Notes under the pieces: model-generated
The model's input: only the letters and a program-made list of their open reading frames with translations
What the model was told of the DNA's origin: nothing
Database searches by the model: none
Part shown: positions 44,321-55,400 of the stretch, piece after piece
Numbering within the stretch: position 1 is the first letter of the stretch
Layout of the letters: every line of letters begins with the position of its first letter
Assembly: GCF_006088715.1 (NCBI RefSeq)
Contig: NZ_CP030772.1
Span: 186,001 to 250,000 of the forward strand
Length of the DNA stretch: 64,000 bases
Origin: Streptomyces sp. YIM 121038
Lineage (GTDB): Bacteria > Actinomycetota > Actinomycetes > Streptomycetales > Streptomycetaceae
Reading direction: 5' to 3'
Made by a program: the position numbers and the translations under genes

Positions 44321-47300
44321 CGTCCGCGCTGCCTCCCTCCCGTGAAAATCCCGGCCAGGCCATACAAGAGGAATCTGACCTGGACTCGCTGCGCTTTCAG
44401 GACGTGGTCGATGATGCGAAACGGATCCTGCCCTCGCTGTATCCGCAGTGGACCGACCACAACGTCTCCGATCCCGGCATCACCCTGATCGAAGCATGCG
44501 CCGCGGAGATCGACACGCTGTCCTATCGGCTGGGCCGCATGCCCCCACAGGTCCTCGACGCATACCTCAAACTGCTGGCCCGCCCTCTGCAGCCGGCCAC
44601 AGCCGCCCGCGCGCTGCTCACCTTCACACAGACCCCCGGCGCCCCCGCCGATCCGCCGGTACCCGTCCGCCTGCCTGCGGGCACTCAAGTGGCAACCGGG
44701 CCTGGTCCGGAGGAGGGTGTCGTCTTCACCATCACCAGCCAATACACCCTGCCAGCGGTGCCCGGCTATGCTTACGGCCGTCCAAACACCATCCCCTCCA
44801 ATCCCAGCGGCAACGGCGCTTACAACGTCACTTCCCTGGACCTAGATGCTGACCTGCCCGTGGCCCCAACAGATTCCCCGGACCAGGGGAAGTCCTTGGC
44901 CCTCCTTACCGATCCCGGCCAAGGCAAGCTCCTGACAGTGCACGTGTCCCTGACCATGCAATCAGCATCCGGTGAAGCGGAGCAGCCACCGTGCACACTC
45001 TGGGAGGTGCTGACCTCGCAGGGATGGCAGCCGGTGCAGTGGCTATACAACGGAACCTCCCTGCGCACCCCCGGCCCCGTTCCCTGCACTTTCACACTGC
45101 CGCGCACCCGAACGCTGGCGAGCGTGCAGGCCAGCCTCACGGGAAGCAAAGTCGGCGGGCAGGCAACCTTCTCGGCACCGGGCTGCGTCGCCTTGCGTAT
45201 CAGCGCCGAAGGCCCCCCCGGCTCCCGGTGGTCCATCGCCTACCTAGCCCCGGCCTACGCCGTTGCCCCAGCTGTACCTGCCCTGCAGCTCACCCGCGTC
45301 AGCAAGGACGTGGGACGGTCGGACGGCACACCAGGCCAGACCTTCCCCCTGCCTCACTTCCTGGCAGCCGACAAACTAGATGAGGCACGCGTCGTCGTCA
45401 CACCGTCGGCCAACGGGGTACCTCAGACCTGGACCCGGACCGAGACCTTCGCCACCGCGACCGACGAAACCGCGCACTTCATGCTCGACCCGGCAACCAG
45501 CCGACTCCGCTTCGGCCCTCAAGTCACCACACATCAGGGGGCCATGCAGTACGGCAGGATCCCAGCCAACGATGCCACGGTCACCATCCACGACGCTGCC
45601 ATCACCCAAGGAGCCCGCGGTAACGTGGCAGCCCATACCCTGACACATCTGGTAGGAACAACCTGGAGGCAGCTGGACCCGGTGAATCCTACCCGCCCCC
45701 TGGTCGAGGTCACCAATACCACCTCCGCGCGCAGCGGCAGCGACCCCGAGACCGTCGAGCTCCTGCTGGAGAACACCAATGCCGGGTTCCACCGGCCACA
45801 GCGATGTGTCACGGCCGACGAGTACGAACACACCCTGAACAGCAACCTTCCCGGCCTGGCCCGGGCCATCTGCAAGCCCGCGCCGCCGGCTGAGCGCTCC
45901 CGCTACGACTTGCAGGCCGTTCTCATCCCCGAACTGCCCGCCGGTGCATCACCGTCCGCCCTCACCCTGGAAGCCAGCCCTGCTCTGATCACCACCGCCC
46001 GCGACCTGCTCAGCACACGACGACTGCTGGGCGCCCGCGTCCTGATATCCAGCCCGGCCAGTGTGCCGCTGCACATCGCCATCGACCTGACCACAGACCT
46101 GCCCGCCCAGGAACATCAGCGGCTGCGGGACCTCATCCGCGAAACACTCATCGCCGCCCTTCACCCAGTTACCGGTGGGCCACAGCACACGGGATGGGCC
46201 CTGGACAAAATCCCGACAGCAGGCGAACTCTCCGCCGTTCTTGCCCACGTACCCGGGATCCGTGCCAGCGCACCCCGCATCACCATCCGGCCGCCTGAGG
46301 GCCTCGGCCCGCAGATGCCCGTCGTGGATGTCCTGGACCTCACCATCAACCAGAACAGGTACTGGGATTCGGCTGTCCTGGCCCCACAGGTCACGGACCC
46401 AGCACAAGCCACTGACCGCAGCATCTCCCTGACGATCCAGGCGGGACTGAATACCTGGAGCCTGACGGCCCCCACGCCCACCGGAGGCCGATGGCTCACT
46501 CCCATCCCCTCCACCCTCACGGCTGATACCCAGCCCCTGGTCTGCCAGGCCAGCGTCCGGGACGGCGCGTTCACCGGCTCCCTCACCATCTCTCTGCCCG
46601 GTACCGGGCAGTGGGTCGAGTTGGACTGGAGCAACCCTCCCACCGGAGCCAACACATTCACACTGACCAGCAGCAGCGACAAACTCACCGCCACGCTCTC
46701 GGACGGCTTACAGCAGATCTCGTCATCCGTTACAGGGCAGTCCAGGGCAAAAAATCTCGGTGCCGCAGGCAACAGCGCCCACCCTCAGCTCACACTCACA
46801 CTCACCCCAGGCGAGGCTCTCAACAGAAGCCTGATACTGGATGCCGCCGACGGCAGCAACGACACATGGACAGCAGCCAAGGAAACCAACAGCCTGAGAA
46901 ACTGTTCGGCAGAGATCAAAGATCTGAAAGCTTCGATAAGTTGCCAAAACAACAACGCGTCCATGTATGGCGCCGTCACCTACACCTGCACCGTCACCAA
47001 GCACTTCGTCACGCTGAACTGGGAAGCCGCCCCTCTGGGAAACATCACCTACAAGGCCTCCGCAAACAGCAATGCGCAGGCATTTCTGGCCGGCGAACTA
47101 ATCACCCCCCAGGGCATCACCCGCACTGCAGGCCAAGAGGACGGCGGCAGGAACGCCACGGCGAAGATCACGCTCAAGGATCCCCTGCACCAGCATGTAA
47201 CCGTCCACCTGGATAACAGGCTGCCATCCAACCTGACCCGCGCATCGCTCAGTGCCCCGACCAATGCACTGTGGAAACCCGAACCTCCCCTGATCGTCAC

Positions 47301-47499
47301 CGCCGACACCGCATCCTTCACCACCGTCGCCACGAACCAGGCACAGCCATTCACTGGCTCCGCAACCTACGCCTACACACTGAATTCCGACACGACGGGA
47401 CAGCTCACCCTCACCTGGACTCGCAATAAGGACAACATCACGATCACCCTTACCGTCCCGACCCAGGCCACGGTCAAAGCCGGTTCCAGCTGGTCCTGA
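44317..47499 (+). CDS. Baseplate J/gp6-like wedge protein (Afp11-like) with a beta-sandwich C-terminal extension
   Basis: The 1060-residue protein begins with the wedge motif DAKRILPSLYPQWTDHNVSD and PGITLIEACAAEIDTLSYRL. The baseplate J-like region follows (VRLPAGTQVATGP, SGSDPETVELLLENTNAGFH, VTADEYEHTLNSNLPGLARA). Family homology ends near residue 680. The remaining 380 residues are Thr/Ser/Asn-rich beta-modules of about 100 residues, including LILDAADGSNDTWTAAKETN, YTCTVTKHFVTLNWEAAPLG and ATYAYTLNSDTTGQLTLTWT. They resemble modules in the tail-I fusion protein. A TTA codon lies at 46708. IS debris follows the gene. Confidence 0.85.
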   Translation: MTSALPPSRENPGQAIQEESDLDSLRFQDVVDDAKRILPSLYPQWTDHNVSDPGITLIEACAAEIDTLSYRLGRMPPQVLDAYLKLLARPLQPATAARALLTFTQTPGAPADPPVPVRLPAGTQVATGPGPEEGVVFTITSQYTLPAVPGYAYGRPNTIPSNPSGNGAYNVTSLDLDADLPVAPTDSPDQGKSLALLTDPGQGKLLTVHVSLTMQSASGEAEQPPCTLWEVLTSQGWQPVQWLYNGTSLRTPGPVPCTFTLPRTRTLASVQASLTGSKVGGQATFSAPGCVALRISAEGPPGSRWSIAYLAPAYAVAPAVPALQLTRVSKDVGRSDGTPGQTFPLPHFLAADKLDEARVVVTPSANGVPQTWTRTETFATATDETAHFMLDPATSRLRFGPQVTTHQGAMQYGRIPANDATVTIHDAAITQGARGNVAAHTLTHLVGTTWRQLDPVNPTRPLVEVTNTTSARSGSDPETVELLLENTNAGFHRPQRCVTADEYEHTLNSNLPGLARAICKPAPPAERSRYDLQAVLIPELPAGASPSALTLEASPALITTARDLLSTRRLLGARVLISSPASVPLHIAIDLTTDLPAQEHQRLRDLIRETLIAALHPVTGGPQHTGWALDKIPTAGELSAVLAHVPGIRASAPRITIRPPEGLGPQMPVVDVLDLTINQNRYWDSAVLAPQVTDPAQATDRSISLTIQAGLNTWSLTAPTPTGGRWLTPIPSTLTADTQPLVCQASVRDGAFTGSLTISLPGTGQWVELDWSNPPTGANTFTLTSSSDKLTATLSDGLQQISSSVTGQSRAKNLGAAGNSAHPQLTLTLTPGEALNRSLILDAADGSNDTWTAAKETNSLRNCSAEIKDLKASISCQNNNASMYGAVTYTCTVTKHFVTLNWEAAPLGNITYKASANSNAQAFLAGELITPQGITRTAGQEDGGRNATAKITLKDPLHQHVTVHLDNRLPSNLTRASLSAPTNALWKPEPPLIVTADTASFTTVATNQAQPFTGSATYAYTLNSDTTGQLTLTWTRNKDNITITLTVPTQATVKAGSSWS

Positions 47500-47639
47500 A
47501 GGGATCCTGCCCACGGTGCACGACACGCTCCACAAACCTCATCGCGACAGCAAATAGACGTCCACCGAATTCACGGAGCTCCCTGCAACAGCTCGGGCTG
47601 CGGAGATCCTTGCAGGCGCACGGAAATCTGTTTCGATAT

Positions 47640-47850
47640 CGCGACAGCAAAACACTTCTTTAACTCCCTCAAGAATGAGAGAGTTTCCCAGAGGATTACC
47701 TGGCCTGCAAAATAGCCCGACAAGGCATCACATGAAATACATCAGATTCTGGCTACAATGACCATCGCCTTCACTCGGGCATGGAAATACCGACCCGTCG
47801 AACGAAGTCCTTACCAACCAGCACAGGCTACGCTCCCCCGCGTGAAATAA
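47640..47850 (+). pseudogene. IS3-family OrfB C-terminal remnant
   Basis: The frames together spell KHFFNSLKNERVSQRI, an approximately matching middle (ACKIARQGIT), YNDHRLHSGM and SNEVLTNQHRLRSPA. These are pieces of the C-terminal region of IS3 transposases, spread over at least three frames. It is a decayed insertion between the two baseplate genes. Confidence 0.6.
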
Positions 47851-47884
47851 GCCATCAGGCGGCAGCCAGAAAAACACAAAGCCC

Positions 47885-48130
47885 ATGTCGGACCACCCCG
47901 AACCATTCAAATCGCTGGCCCACACCCGCGACTGGTTCGACGCGTTCACCGCTGCAGCCATGAACGCCGACATTCGAGCATCGGCTGGCGCATGCCGACC
48001 ACCGTGCACTTCCGTACCGCCGAGGAGATCCACGGCCAACGGCTGTCACCCTCGCCAAGGCTTACGTCCGCCCCTTCGAATGCTTCGGCCGACGACCCGA
48101 CCCCGCGGACACCCCAGCAGGCCCCCACAC
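47885..48130 (+). pseudogene. Second IS3-family OrfB C-terminal remnant
   Basis: The pieces HTRDWFDAFT, SIGWRMPTTVHFRTAEEIHG and TLAKAYVRPFECFGRRPDP lie in successive frames. They correspond to the end of IS3-type OrfB (the WFD..., HSGIG..TP..V and AYAAHPERFGRRP.P regions). It directly abuts the leader of the next gene and is dead. Confidence 0.6.
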
Positions 48131-48145
48131 TTCAAGGACAGCATT

Positions 48146-49213
48146 ATGCCCACAGGTTCCGAAACGCCCCTCACCTTCTCCTCCACACTGGACACCTCCA
48201 ACCCCGGCGACATCCGGATCATCCTCGAAGGCGGCAAGGTCAACGCCCCGACAAACCTCAGACTAGACGAAGAAAGGCAGTCCATGTCCTGGACGGCCCC
48301 GGAGGGCGTCGACGATCAGACCAGCTACGAACTGGACTACACCTCTGGCGCGCGCAGGCAGACACAGTTGGTCCATCCCAAGACGACTCAAGCCTCCATC
48401 CCTAACCTCCCAACCGGCAGCTACTGTGTCACGCTCCGCGCCACCAAAAACGGCAACTACTCTGCCACTCCCGCCCCCGTTACCATCACCCGCGGCCTCC
48501 AAAGCTCTGTACGGCTCACGCCGATCTCTACCGACGGCGGCCCGGATGCCTTCGGCGAATTGGCCGTGTACGGAAATGACCTCTTCTGCACCAGCCGCAT
48601 TGACAACTACGTGTACAGGGGGCGTGTGAATGGCAATAGCACGATCCAACTCTCGCGGGTCTCCACTGAGAACGGCCCGCAGGTCTTCTCCGGCTTGGCC
48701 CTGCGCGGAAACACCCTCTACTGCACCAACTCCAAGGTCGACAGCAGCCTGTACGTGGGGACTGTGAGTAACAACGAGACGATCCGATTTACGCCGATAC
48801 CCACCGCCGGCGACCCGAAGTACTTCGCTGGCGTGGCCGTGACCATGCGCGACGCTACCCTCTACTTCATCAACGGCGCTACCGAGGAAAACGCCGTGTA
48901 CACAGGGGGTGTGGACGGCACCAACACGATCCGACTCGTGAAGACCCCCATCTCCAAACCTGCGGGGTGGTTCAACGCTTTGACGGCGATGGGCGAGGAT
49001 CTCTACGCCGTCAGACGCACCGCCGATAGGAAGGTGTACATGGGTAAGATCGGAACCGGCACGATCAACTTCACGGAAATCACTACCACCGACGGCCCCG
49101 AAGGCTTCAGGGCCTTGGCAGTGTACGGCGATACCTTCTACTGCGTCAGCTCCGCTGATAGCGACAACAAGGTGTACACGGGATCCAGGTATCGATGGGT
49201 TCCCGCCACATAG
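48146..49213 (+). CDS. Fibronectin-III-like plus beta-propeller-like repeat protein; candidate CIS fibre or cargo
   Basis: The ATG at 48146 follows AAGGA; the open frame upstream is IS3 debris. The 355-residue protein has a fibronectin-III-like domain at about 34-116 (PTNLRLDEERQSMSWTAPEG, SYELDYTSGARRQ, TGSYCVTLRATKNGNYSATP). About five repeats of 48 residues follow, each with a pattern like GPxxFxxLAVYGNDLFC...VYRGRVNGNSTIQLSRV. The repeats look like propeller blades. There is no signal peptide and no catalytic motif. The last repeat stops short at the IS701 remnant, so the protein may have lost blades. It lies inside the CIS locus between IS remnants; role unproven. Confidence 0.6.
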   Translation: MPTGSETPLTFSSTLDTSNPGDIRIILEGGKVNAPTNLRLDEERQSMSWTAPEGVDDQTSYELDYTSGARRQTQLVHPKTTQASIPNLPTGSYCVTLRATKNGNYSATPAPVTITRGLQSSVRLTPISTDGGPDAFGELAVYGNDLFCTSRIDNYVYRGRVNGNSTIQLSRVSTENGPQVFSGLALRGNTLYCTNSKVDSSLYVGTVSNNETIRFTPIPTAGDPKYFAGVAVTMRDATLYFINGATEENAVYTGGVDGTNTIRLVKTPISKPAGWFNALTAMGEDLYAVRRTADRKVYMGKIGTGTINFTEITTTDGPEGFRALAVYGDTFYCVSSADSDNKVYTGSRYRWVPAT

Positions 49214-49223
49214 CGTAAGCAGT

Positions 49224-50182
49224 ATGAGCTGCCCCGAGTTTCGTAGATGCCAGGTCGCCGTGCACCTGTCCCTGGCCGCCGCCGACGGGCATGCCCTGCT
49301 CGACCGCGAGCTCTACCTTCCCCCCGGCCTGGGCCGCCGGCGACGAGCACCGCGAACTGACCGGCGTCCCCGACGAGACGGCCTTCACCACCAAGCCCGA
49401 ACTGGCCGCCAGGATGCTGACCCGGCTGCGACGGCTGGGCTGCCGGGCCCGCTGGGTGGCCGCGGACGAGGTCTACGGGGGCCAGGCGCTGCGGCGCCGT
49501 CTGCGCGAGCTCGGCTACGACTACGCCGTCGGCGTACGCACCACTCACACCGTCACCACCGACGACGGGAACCGTGTCGCGGTCACCACCCTGGTGCCGA
49601 AGGCGGCCTGGCAGCGCGTGCGCACCGGGTCGGGCACCAAGGGCGACCGGCACTACGACTGGGCCTGCATCAGCGTAAAGAACGACGACGCCCCCACCAG
49701 CGGCAAGCCGGACCACGGCGAGTCGGTGATCCTCGTCCGCCGTCACCGCTACCCGGCGAACTCTCCTATTGCCACTGCCACTCCAGCCGTCCCGTCACCC
49801 TGGCCACCCTGGTGCATGTCGTCTCCAGCAGGTGGCGGACCGAGGAGGCCTTCGAGACCGCCAAGGCCGTCGCCAGCCTCGACCAGGGCCAGGTGACCTG
49901 CTGGAACTCCTGGATGCACTGGAGCCTGATCAGCATCGTCGCGTACACCCTCACGGCCCTGGTGACAGCCGTCACCCGCACTGCAGGACACAGCCGCGAC
50001 ACCGCGATGATCCCAGTCACCGTCCCGGAACTGCTGCGCTGGCTGCGGCTCACGGCCCTGCCTGCCCCCGTCCGCAGCCTGGAGCACCTGCTGCACTGGA
50101 CCGCCTGACGATGCCGCCACCAATACCAAGCCCGCGAATCCCACCAGCGATGGAACAACGTCACCGCGGAACTCGTGACATG
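49224..50182 (+). pseudogene. IS701-family transposase pseudogene (5'-truncated, frameshifted)
   Basis: The family sequence begins at about 49240 with CQVAVHLSLAAADGHALLDR. It shifts frame at about 49345 to ELTGVPDETAFTTKPELAAR, RWVAADEVYGGQALRRRLRE (catalytic Asp) and KGDRHYDWACISV. It shifts back at about 49755 to SSRWRTEEAFETAKAVASLD (Glu) and QGQVTCWNSWMHWSLISIVA. Two frameshifts and a missing front make it inactive. It separates the propeller-like gene from the second baseplate gene. Confidence 0.8.
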
Positions 50183-50244
50183 ACCCGAGCATCATCTACA
50201 GCTGCCCGCTGCCGAGGTTGAATTTCACCAGAAAGTGCATTCCT

Positions 50245-52134
50245 ATGCCCGACACCAGCACCGTTCTTCCCGCTGCGGGGCCGATGGACAGACAGCGCCC
50301 CCCCGACCTGGTTACCCCGGTCACACCCGGCACCGCCGGTCCTCCCTTTCCCCTCGTCTTCACTCAGATGCTCACCCCGCTGGCAGAGCGCTTCAACCGG
50401 TTGGCCGAGCACGGCCTGCAGGCCGTGGCACGGCGGCTGGGGCTGGATCCGCCGCTGGGTTCGCCGGCCCGTGTGACGATGGCAGTAGAGCTGGCTCCCT
50501 CGCTGGATCAGCAGGTCATCGTCCCGGCCGGTACCTCGTTCTCCACAGCGCCCAGCGGAGGCGAACCCCGCCAGAGCTTCACCACGCTCAGGGACGCTAC
50601 CCTCTACTCCGGAACTCTGGTGACAGCCGGTGTCCTCCCTGCCACCTCACATGCCACCGGTGCCGCAGTCCCCCTGGCCCCTCTGGCGCAGGGTGCCGTC
50701 GCAGGCCCGGATGAGTGCATCCTGCTGGTGCTCTCCCGCCCCCTGCCCGAGATGACCTGCGTGCTGTCCCTGCCTTTCCATCCGTCAGTCCCGTTGGACG
50801 GTCTGCGCTGGGAGGCCTGGGAGCGCGAGGGCTGGGTGCCCTGCGGGGCCAGTGTCCCTGTGTCCCTGCCCTCCCAGGCCCCCCGCTTTCATGTCCTGGT
50901 CCCCGGCTCGCACACCGCCAGCGTCTTTCCTGCCACGGGAACGCAGCCTGAGCGGCAGGGCGTGGGGCTCTTGCGATGCCGTCCCGCGCCGGGCGGTTCG
51001 CTCACGCTGGTCGCCGACACGGTGGATCTTCAGGTGTGCGGCGACGTGACTGCGGTCCAGGGCGAGGTCATCCCCGACGAGTACCTGGGCCATTCCGACG
51101 GGTCTGCCGGGCAGAGTTTTGAGCTGAGACATCAGATCTCCACCACACACATGCGTCCCCGTCTCGAGGCGGTCCGTGGCACCCGCACTCAGGTATGGAC
51201 GATGGTGGACTCCTTTGCCAACTCCACGGCCCGCGACCGTCACTTCACGGTGGACCCCGTGGCCAACCGCATACGGTTCAGCCCTGACCCGCTGCGTGGC
51301 GCGCTCCCCTCAGCCGACAGCCTCTTGCGGATCCCCTCGTATCACAGCGGCGGGGGAGCCGCTGGCAATGTCGCCGCAGGTGCGATCGTCATCCTGGACC
51401 ATCCCCGGGCCGAGATCTCTGCCGTGACCAATCCCCAGGACGCAACCGGTGGCACCGATCCCCAGCCCAGTGCTTCGTACAACACGCTGTCGGGCATCAC
51501 CGCCTCCGCGGCCACGGCACTCGAAATCGAAGGGCTGGTCACAGCGGGAGGCTTTGGTATCGCCGCCGCCCACTGCCAGCCCCCGCGCCCCGGCGACACC
51601 ATGCCGCTCCTGCGGCTGTCTCTGCTGCCCTTCGCGCAACCCGACGGCCAGGGCCGGCTTACTCCCGCCGAGCTCCTGCCCACAGCCGATATCCAGGCTA
51701 CTGTGCGCACCGGCCTCGGCCCGCGCCTGCCCGCCGGAACGGGCCTGGAGTTCGTTGACTTCCCCATGTCCGAGGTCTGTGCCACCGTAACCGTCCGTGC
51801 TCGCCCGTGGAGCTCCCCGCAGGACTGCCAGAACCTGGCCCGTGCCGCTGCCGCAGCTCTGCACCGCTATTTCTGCCCTCTGCCCGGCGCAGGTCCGCAC
51901 AGCCGGGGATGGCCCATAGGGCGCTGTCCCGACACGGGCGACATCCACCAGGCCCTGGCCGACCTTACTGATCTGGAGGCCGTGGAATCAGCCGCCTTCC
52001 AGCCTCCGGGCGAGACTCATCTGGAGACTGCGGTGTCTGTCACCGTCGACGCCCACGGCCTGGTGTACTCGGGCCGCCACACCGTCATCTGCCTTGACTC
52101 CGACGGTCAGCTAGCTGCCACCTTCACCGGCTGA
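50245..52134 (+). CDS. Second baseplate J-type wedge protein (Afp12-like)
   Basis: From the ATG at 50245 the protein has 629 residues. It starts FPLVFTQMLTPLAERFNRLA, followed by a beta-rich domain (LAPSLDQQVIVPAGTSFSTA), a middle with LRHQISTTHMRPRLEAVRGT and FTVDPVANRIRFSPDPLRGA. The end carries baseplate-type segments (TPAELLPTADIQATVRTGLG, VCATVTVRARPWSSPQDCQN, IGRCPDTGDIHQALADL). Two unlike J-type proteins are normal in CIS, forming the wedge heterodimer. The start is not firm: a TTG at 50218 is possible, as the old start region was disturbed by IS insertion just upstream. Confidence 0.75.
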   Translation: MPDTSTVLPAAGPMDRQRPPDLVTPVTPGTAGPPFPLVFTQMLTPLAERFNRLAEHGLQAVARRLGLDPPLGSPARVTMAVELAPSLDQQVIVPAGTSFSTAPSGGEPRQSFTTLRDATLYSGTLVTAGVLPATSHATGAAVPLAPLAQGAVAGPDECILLVLSRPLPEMTCVLSLPFHPSVPLDGLRWEAWEREGWVPCGASVPVSLPSQAPRFHVLVPGSHTASVFPATGTQPERQGVGLLRCRPAPGGSLTLVADTVDLQVCGDVTAVQGEVIPDEYLGHSDGSAGQSFELRHQISTTHMRPRLEAVRGTRTQVWTMVDSFANSTARDRHFTVDPVANRIRFSPDPLRGALPSADSLLRIPSYHSGGGAAGNVAAGAIVILDHPRAEISAVTNPQDATGGTDPQPSASYNTLSGITASAATALEIEGLVTAGGFGIAAAHCQPPRPGDTMPLLRLSLLPFAQPDGQGRLTPAELLPTADIQATVRTGLGPRLPAGTGLEFVDFPMSEVCATVTVRARPWSSPQDCQNLARAAAAALHRYFCPLPGAGPHSRGWPIGRCPDTGDIHQALADLTDLEAVESAAFQPPGETHLETAVSVTVDAHGLVYSGRHTVICLDSDGQLAATFTG

Positions 52135-52423
52135 CCCGGCCCGTAACGCATCTGCGTCATCAGAGAGATCCGCCCGCCGGACCCGCTGGACAGGGCCACG
52201 GCACGGTGGGAAACCCGCTGGGCCTGGCTCGTTCTGCCCGGACCGCTTCCGTAGCGGTGATCAGCATGAGGTGACCGGCGACCGCGTGCCTGGAGCCCCT
52301 TCCCCGCACGTGGTGCCCCGCGCGGGGCGGTGTGTACACGCCCCGGAGCTCCCAGTGCGTCCTCCTCTATTACGGCCACACCACGTCCTGCGCCCCTCCC
52401 CCGACGCTGCGAATGAGACTGCC

Positions 52424-55400
52424 ATGACCGACCAACCTGATCTTCCCTCTCCGTCGACCCGGCCCGCGTTGCCCTCCGTGCTCGCGCGGGATCCCATGAT
52501 GCGGCAATTCGCTGAGGCCGTCGGCCGCCTCCTGGAGCCCTTCCACAGCGCGCTGGCAGACCTCCCGCGTGTGCTGGATCCCTGGCGCACCGATACCCCG
52601 TGGCTGAGCTGGCTGGCCCAGGTCTGTGACGCCCCACGGCTGTCTCCGTGGGGCGAGGGCCCGCAGCGGGCCGCCATCGCGAGTGCTATGGCTCTGGCCA
52701 CCGAGCGCGGCACCCCCGCCGCGCTGCGGCACCATGCCGCGCTGCTGGGGTGGGAGCTGTCGGTGTCCGATCCGGGCTGGGTCAAGACGGCCAGGGAACT
52801 GGCTGAGGAGTTGACTCATGGCGTCCCCGCACATGCTGGTGTGACCGTGGCGCTGGCCTGGCCGCCGTCGGAAGCTCTCGATCACTACACCGCCCGCGGT
52901 CAGTTGCGGGCGGTGGCTGAGGCCAACTGCCCTGCGGCTATCCCGTTCACCACGCTGCTGGCCGACGGTGACGCGCCGACCGCCGCGTTGACTCTCCCCG
53001 CCCGGTTCCAGAGCGTCTCCGGCGGAGCCCGCACGGTGTTCTTCTACCGTCCCGGCGTGGAGCCTGGCGGGCTGGCACAGAGCAACACGGCAGTCGACCC
53101 CACCGTGGGATACGACCTCACTGCCCGGCGGCCCGTCCCCGGCCCCTCGCGCCTGGAGCACCGCTGGAAAGGACTGGGGCCGACTGCCTTCAGCTCCTTT
53201 CTCCAGGGCTCGATCGATGCCGCCGCCTACAGTGCCGACAGAAATTGCTTCCTGCTGGTGAGTGGAGCCCAGGTTGCCCACTGGGACGGCACCGGTCACG
53301 CGTTCACCTGCGTCTACTCTCTCGGTACGGTCCTCCCGCAGTGGGGTACCGCAGTTGTGGACGACATCCTGTCGGTTCCGACGGGGGAACACAAAGGGCT
53401 GTATGTATTCAGCAAGAACACATACAGGCACTATCCCTCCGCCTTCGAAGCCCCTAGCACAGCAGCCAAGGATGTCAATCAGCTCTATGCCGAACTGCCG
53501 TCCGAGTTCCACCAGGGCTTCGACGCCGTCGTCGAGGACCCGGAACGAGAGGGAGTTCACTATCTGCTGGCAGGACCCCGGTGCGCCGAGATCCACCAAT
53601 TCCGCTATGTGCAAACCCATTTCATTCATGAGCTGTGGCCAGGGCTCCCTATCCGAACTTCTACCCCGCAGAGGGGCGGCGGCGCCATTATCGTCAGCGA
53701 TCTCGTAACGATCAACCAACCGCTCCCCGTGTCCTACTACTCACGCACCTATTCCCAAGGGGGAGAGATCTCCCTCTACGCAGCTCCGGCAGTCGAATAC
53801 GACAACCGCAGAACCCTGGCCGCACCGCTGCACCAAGTCGAGGCCAGCAATTCCAGCGGCTCCGTCACGATAGCGAAAGAGAAAATCAGCACTCCTGGTG
53901 TGTACACCCTCTACTACGGGGACCCTGCCTTCGGCGCCTGGTTCGCCAATCCCGCAGAGTTCACCGCCCTCCTCCCCGCAAACAGCCGCGATACCGGAAA
54001 AGTCGCCCCTGACGGGACACCGGTGTCCGGCCAGGCCATCGGCTTCACATGGAGAGTAAAGAAGGAATGGCAGCAGGGCGCGGCCGTCGTCCTGTACCAG
54101 GGAAACGGACCGCAGGAGCAGACCCCCGGCGCACAAGCAAGCGCCCTCGCCCCCCTTCCGCTTCTCGCGCCAGGGACGCAGGAAACCGGGTCGGTGACCG
54201 CTGCCGTGCCCGGCCTGCCGCCCGGTGACTGGACCGCATGCCTCGTGGCACGCGGGCACGCCGCCTGGCTCGCCACGCCCAATCACTTCACCGTCACTCT
54301 CCAGAACAGCGACTACGGCACCCTCTCGCTCACGAATGCGACTGCGGGATCGCTCCCCGCACACTCCGCTCCCCTCTTTCGCCTCACCCAGCCCTCGAAC
54401 CCTCACCACCAGCGGCCCGACGGACGTCTGCACATCTATCCCGGGCAGGACATCCCCTCCCCCGACACCCTGCCCACCGGCATCAGAGCCGTCTGGACAG
54501 AACCAGTGTCCAGCACGACGGCGAACTATCCGGCATCAGCACAGCCCCCCGGTGGATACACCGCCTACTGGACAGCGGGAAGCAGCACGGCATGGCTGGC
54601 CCCTCCTGTTCGCTTCACCGTAGCCATGGACCCCGCTCGTCCCGGCTCCCTATCCCTCAACCCGATCCAGGGCAGCGCCACAAAGGTGACGTACGCGACA
54701 CCGTATGACCCGGCTGGCAAGAACATCGTCGCCGTATTCGAACATACCCCTGGCACCTCCAACAATAAGCCCCTCATCAACACCAATAGAGAAACCTGGG
54801 GAGCCAAAGCATTCAAGGACGCCCCGAATAAAACCGGAACGCTGAACCTGTCTGGAGATGAGTTCAAAACACCGGGAGACTACTGCGTCTACTTCACAGG
54901 GAGCAGCGGCGGGAACCTCGCAGATCCGCAATACTTCCATGCCATGCTTTCCCCGCTCCCCGAGGGAATCCAGATTACCAAACCAAACGACATCACTGAT
55001 GCTGCCAATGCCCAGATCTCATTCACTACAAACTTTCCGCACCTCAAGAACTACTACTGCATACGACAAGGTGACCTCAGCCCCGAAGGGAAAGAGATAG
55101 AAAAAGAATACCTCGGCAACAACTCGCCTGTCACCCTCAGTCATACATACGCGCCAGGCAAATACACCGTATATTTCTTCGCACGGAACTCGCCGGTGGC
55201 ACAACTCGCCGCCCCCAAGACTTTCTTGGTCAACGCGGCGGTAACTGAGAAAGACTACATCAGGCTCCCCGCGTCACCCCCCACATACGGCGATGACATA
55301 CAGATCGAGTACGCCAGCAGATTCGGCGGAAATCCAGAGGGCTACAGCAGCAGCGACAACCTTATGACAATCTGGCAGAACGGGGTCATGAAAAGCTCCG

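Noticed and set aside
47885..48145. N-terminal 87 residues of the propeller-like protein
   Set aside because: This stretch is a frameshifted IS3 orfB remnant; a better ribosome-binding site precedes the ATG at 48146.
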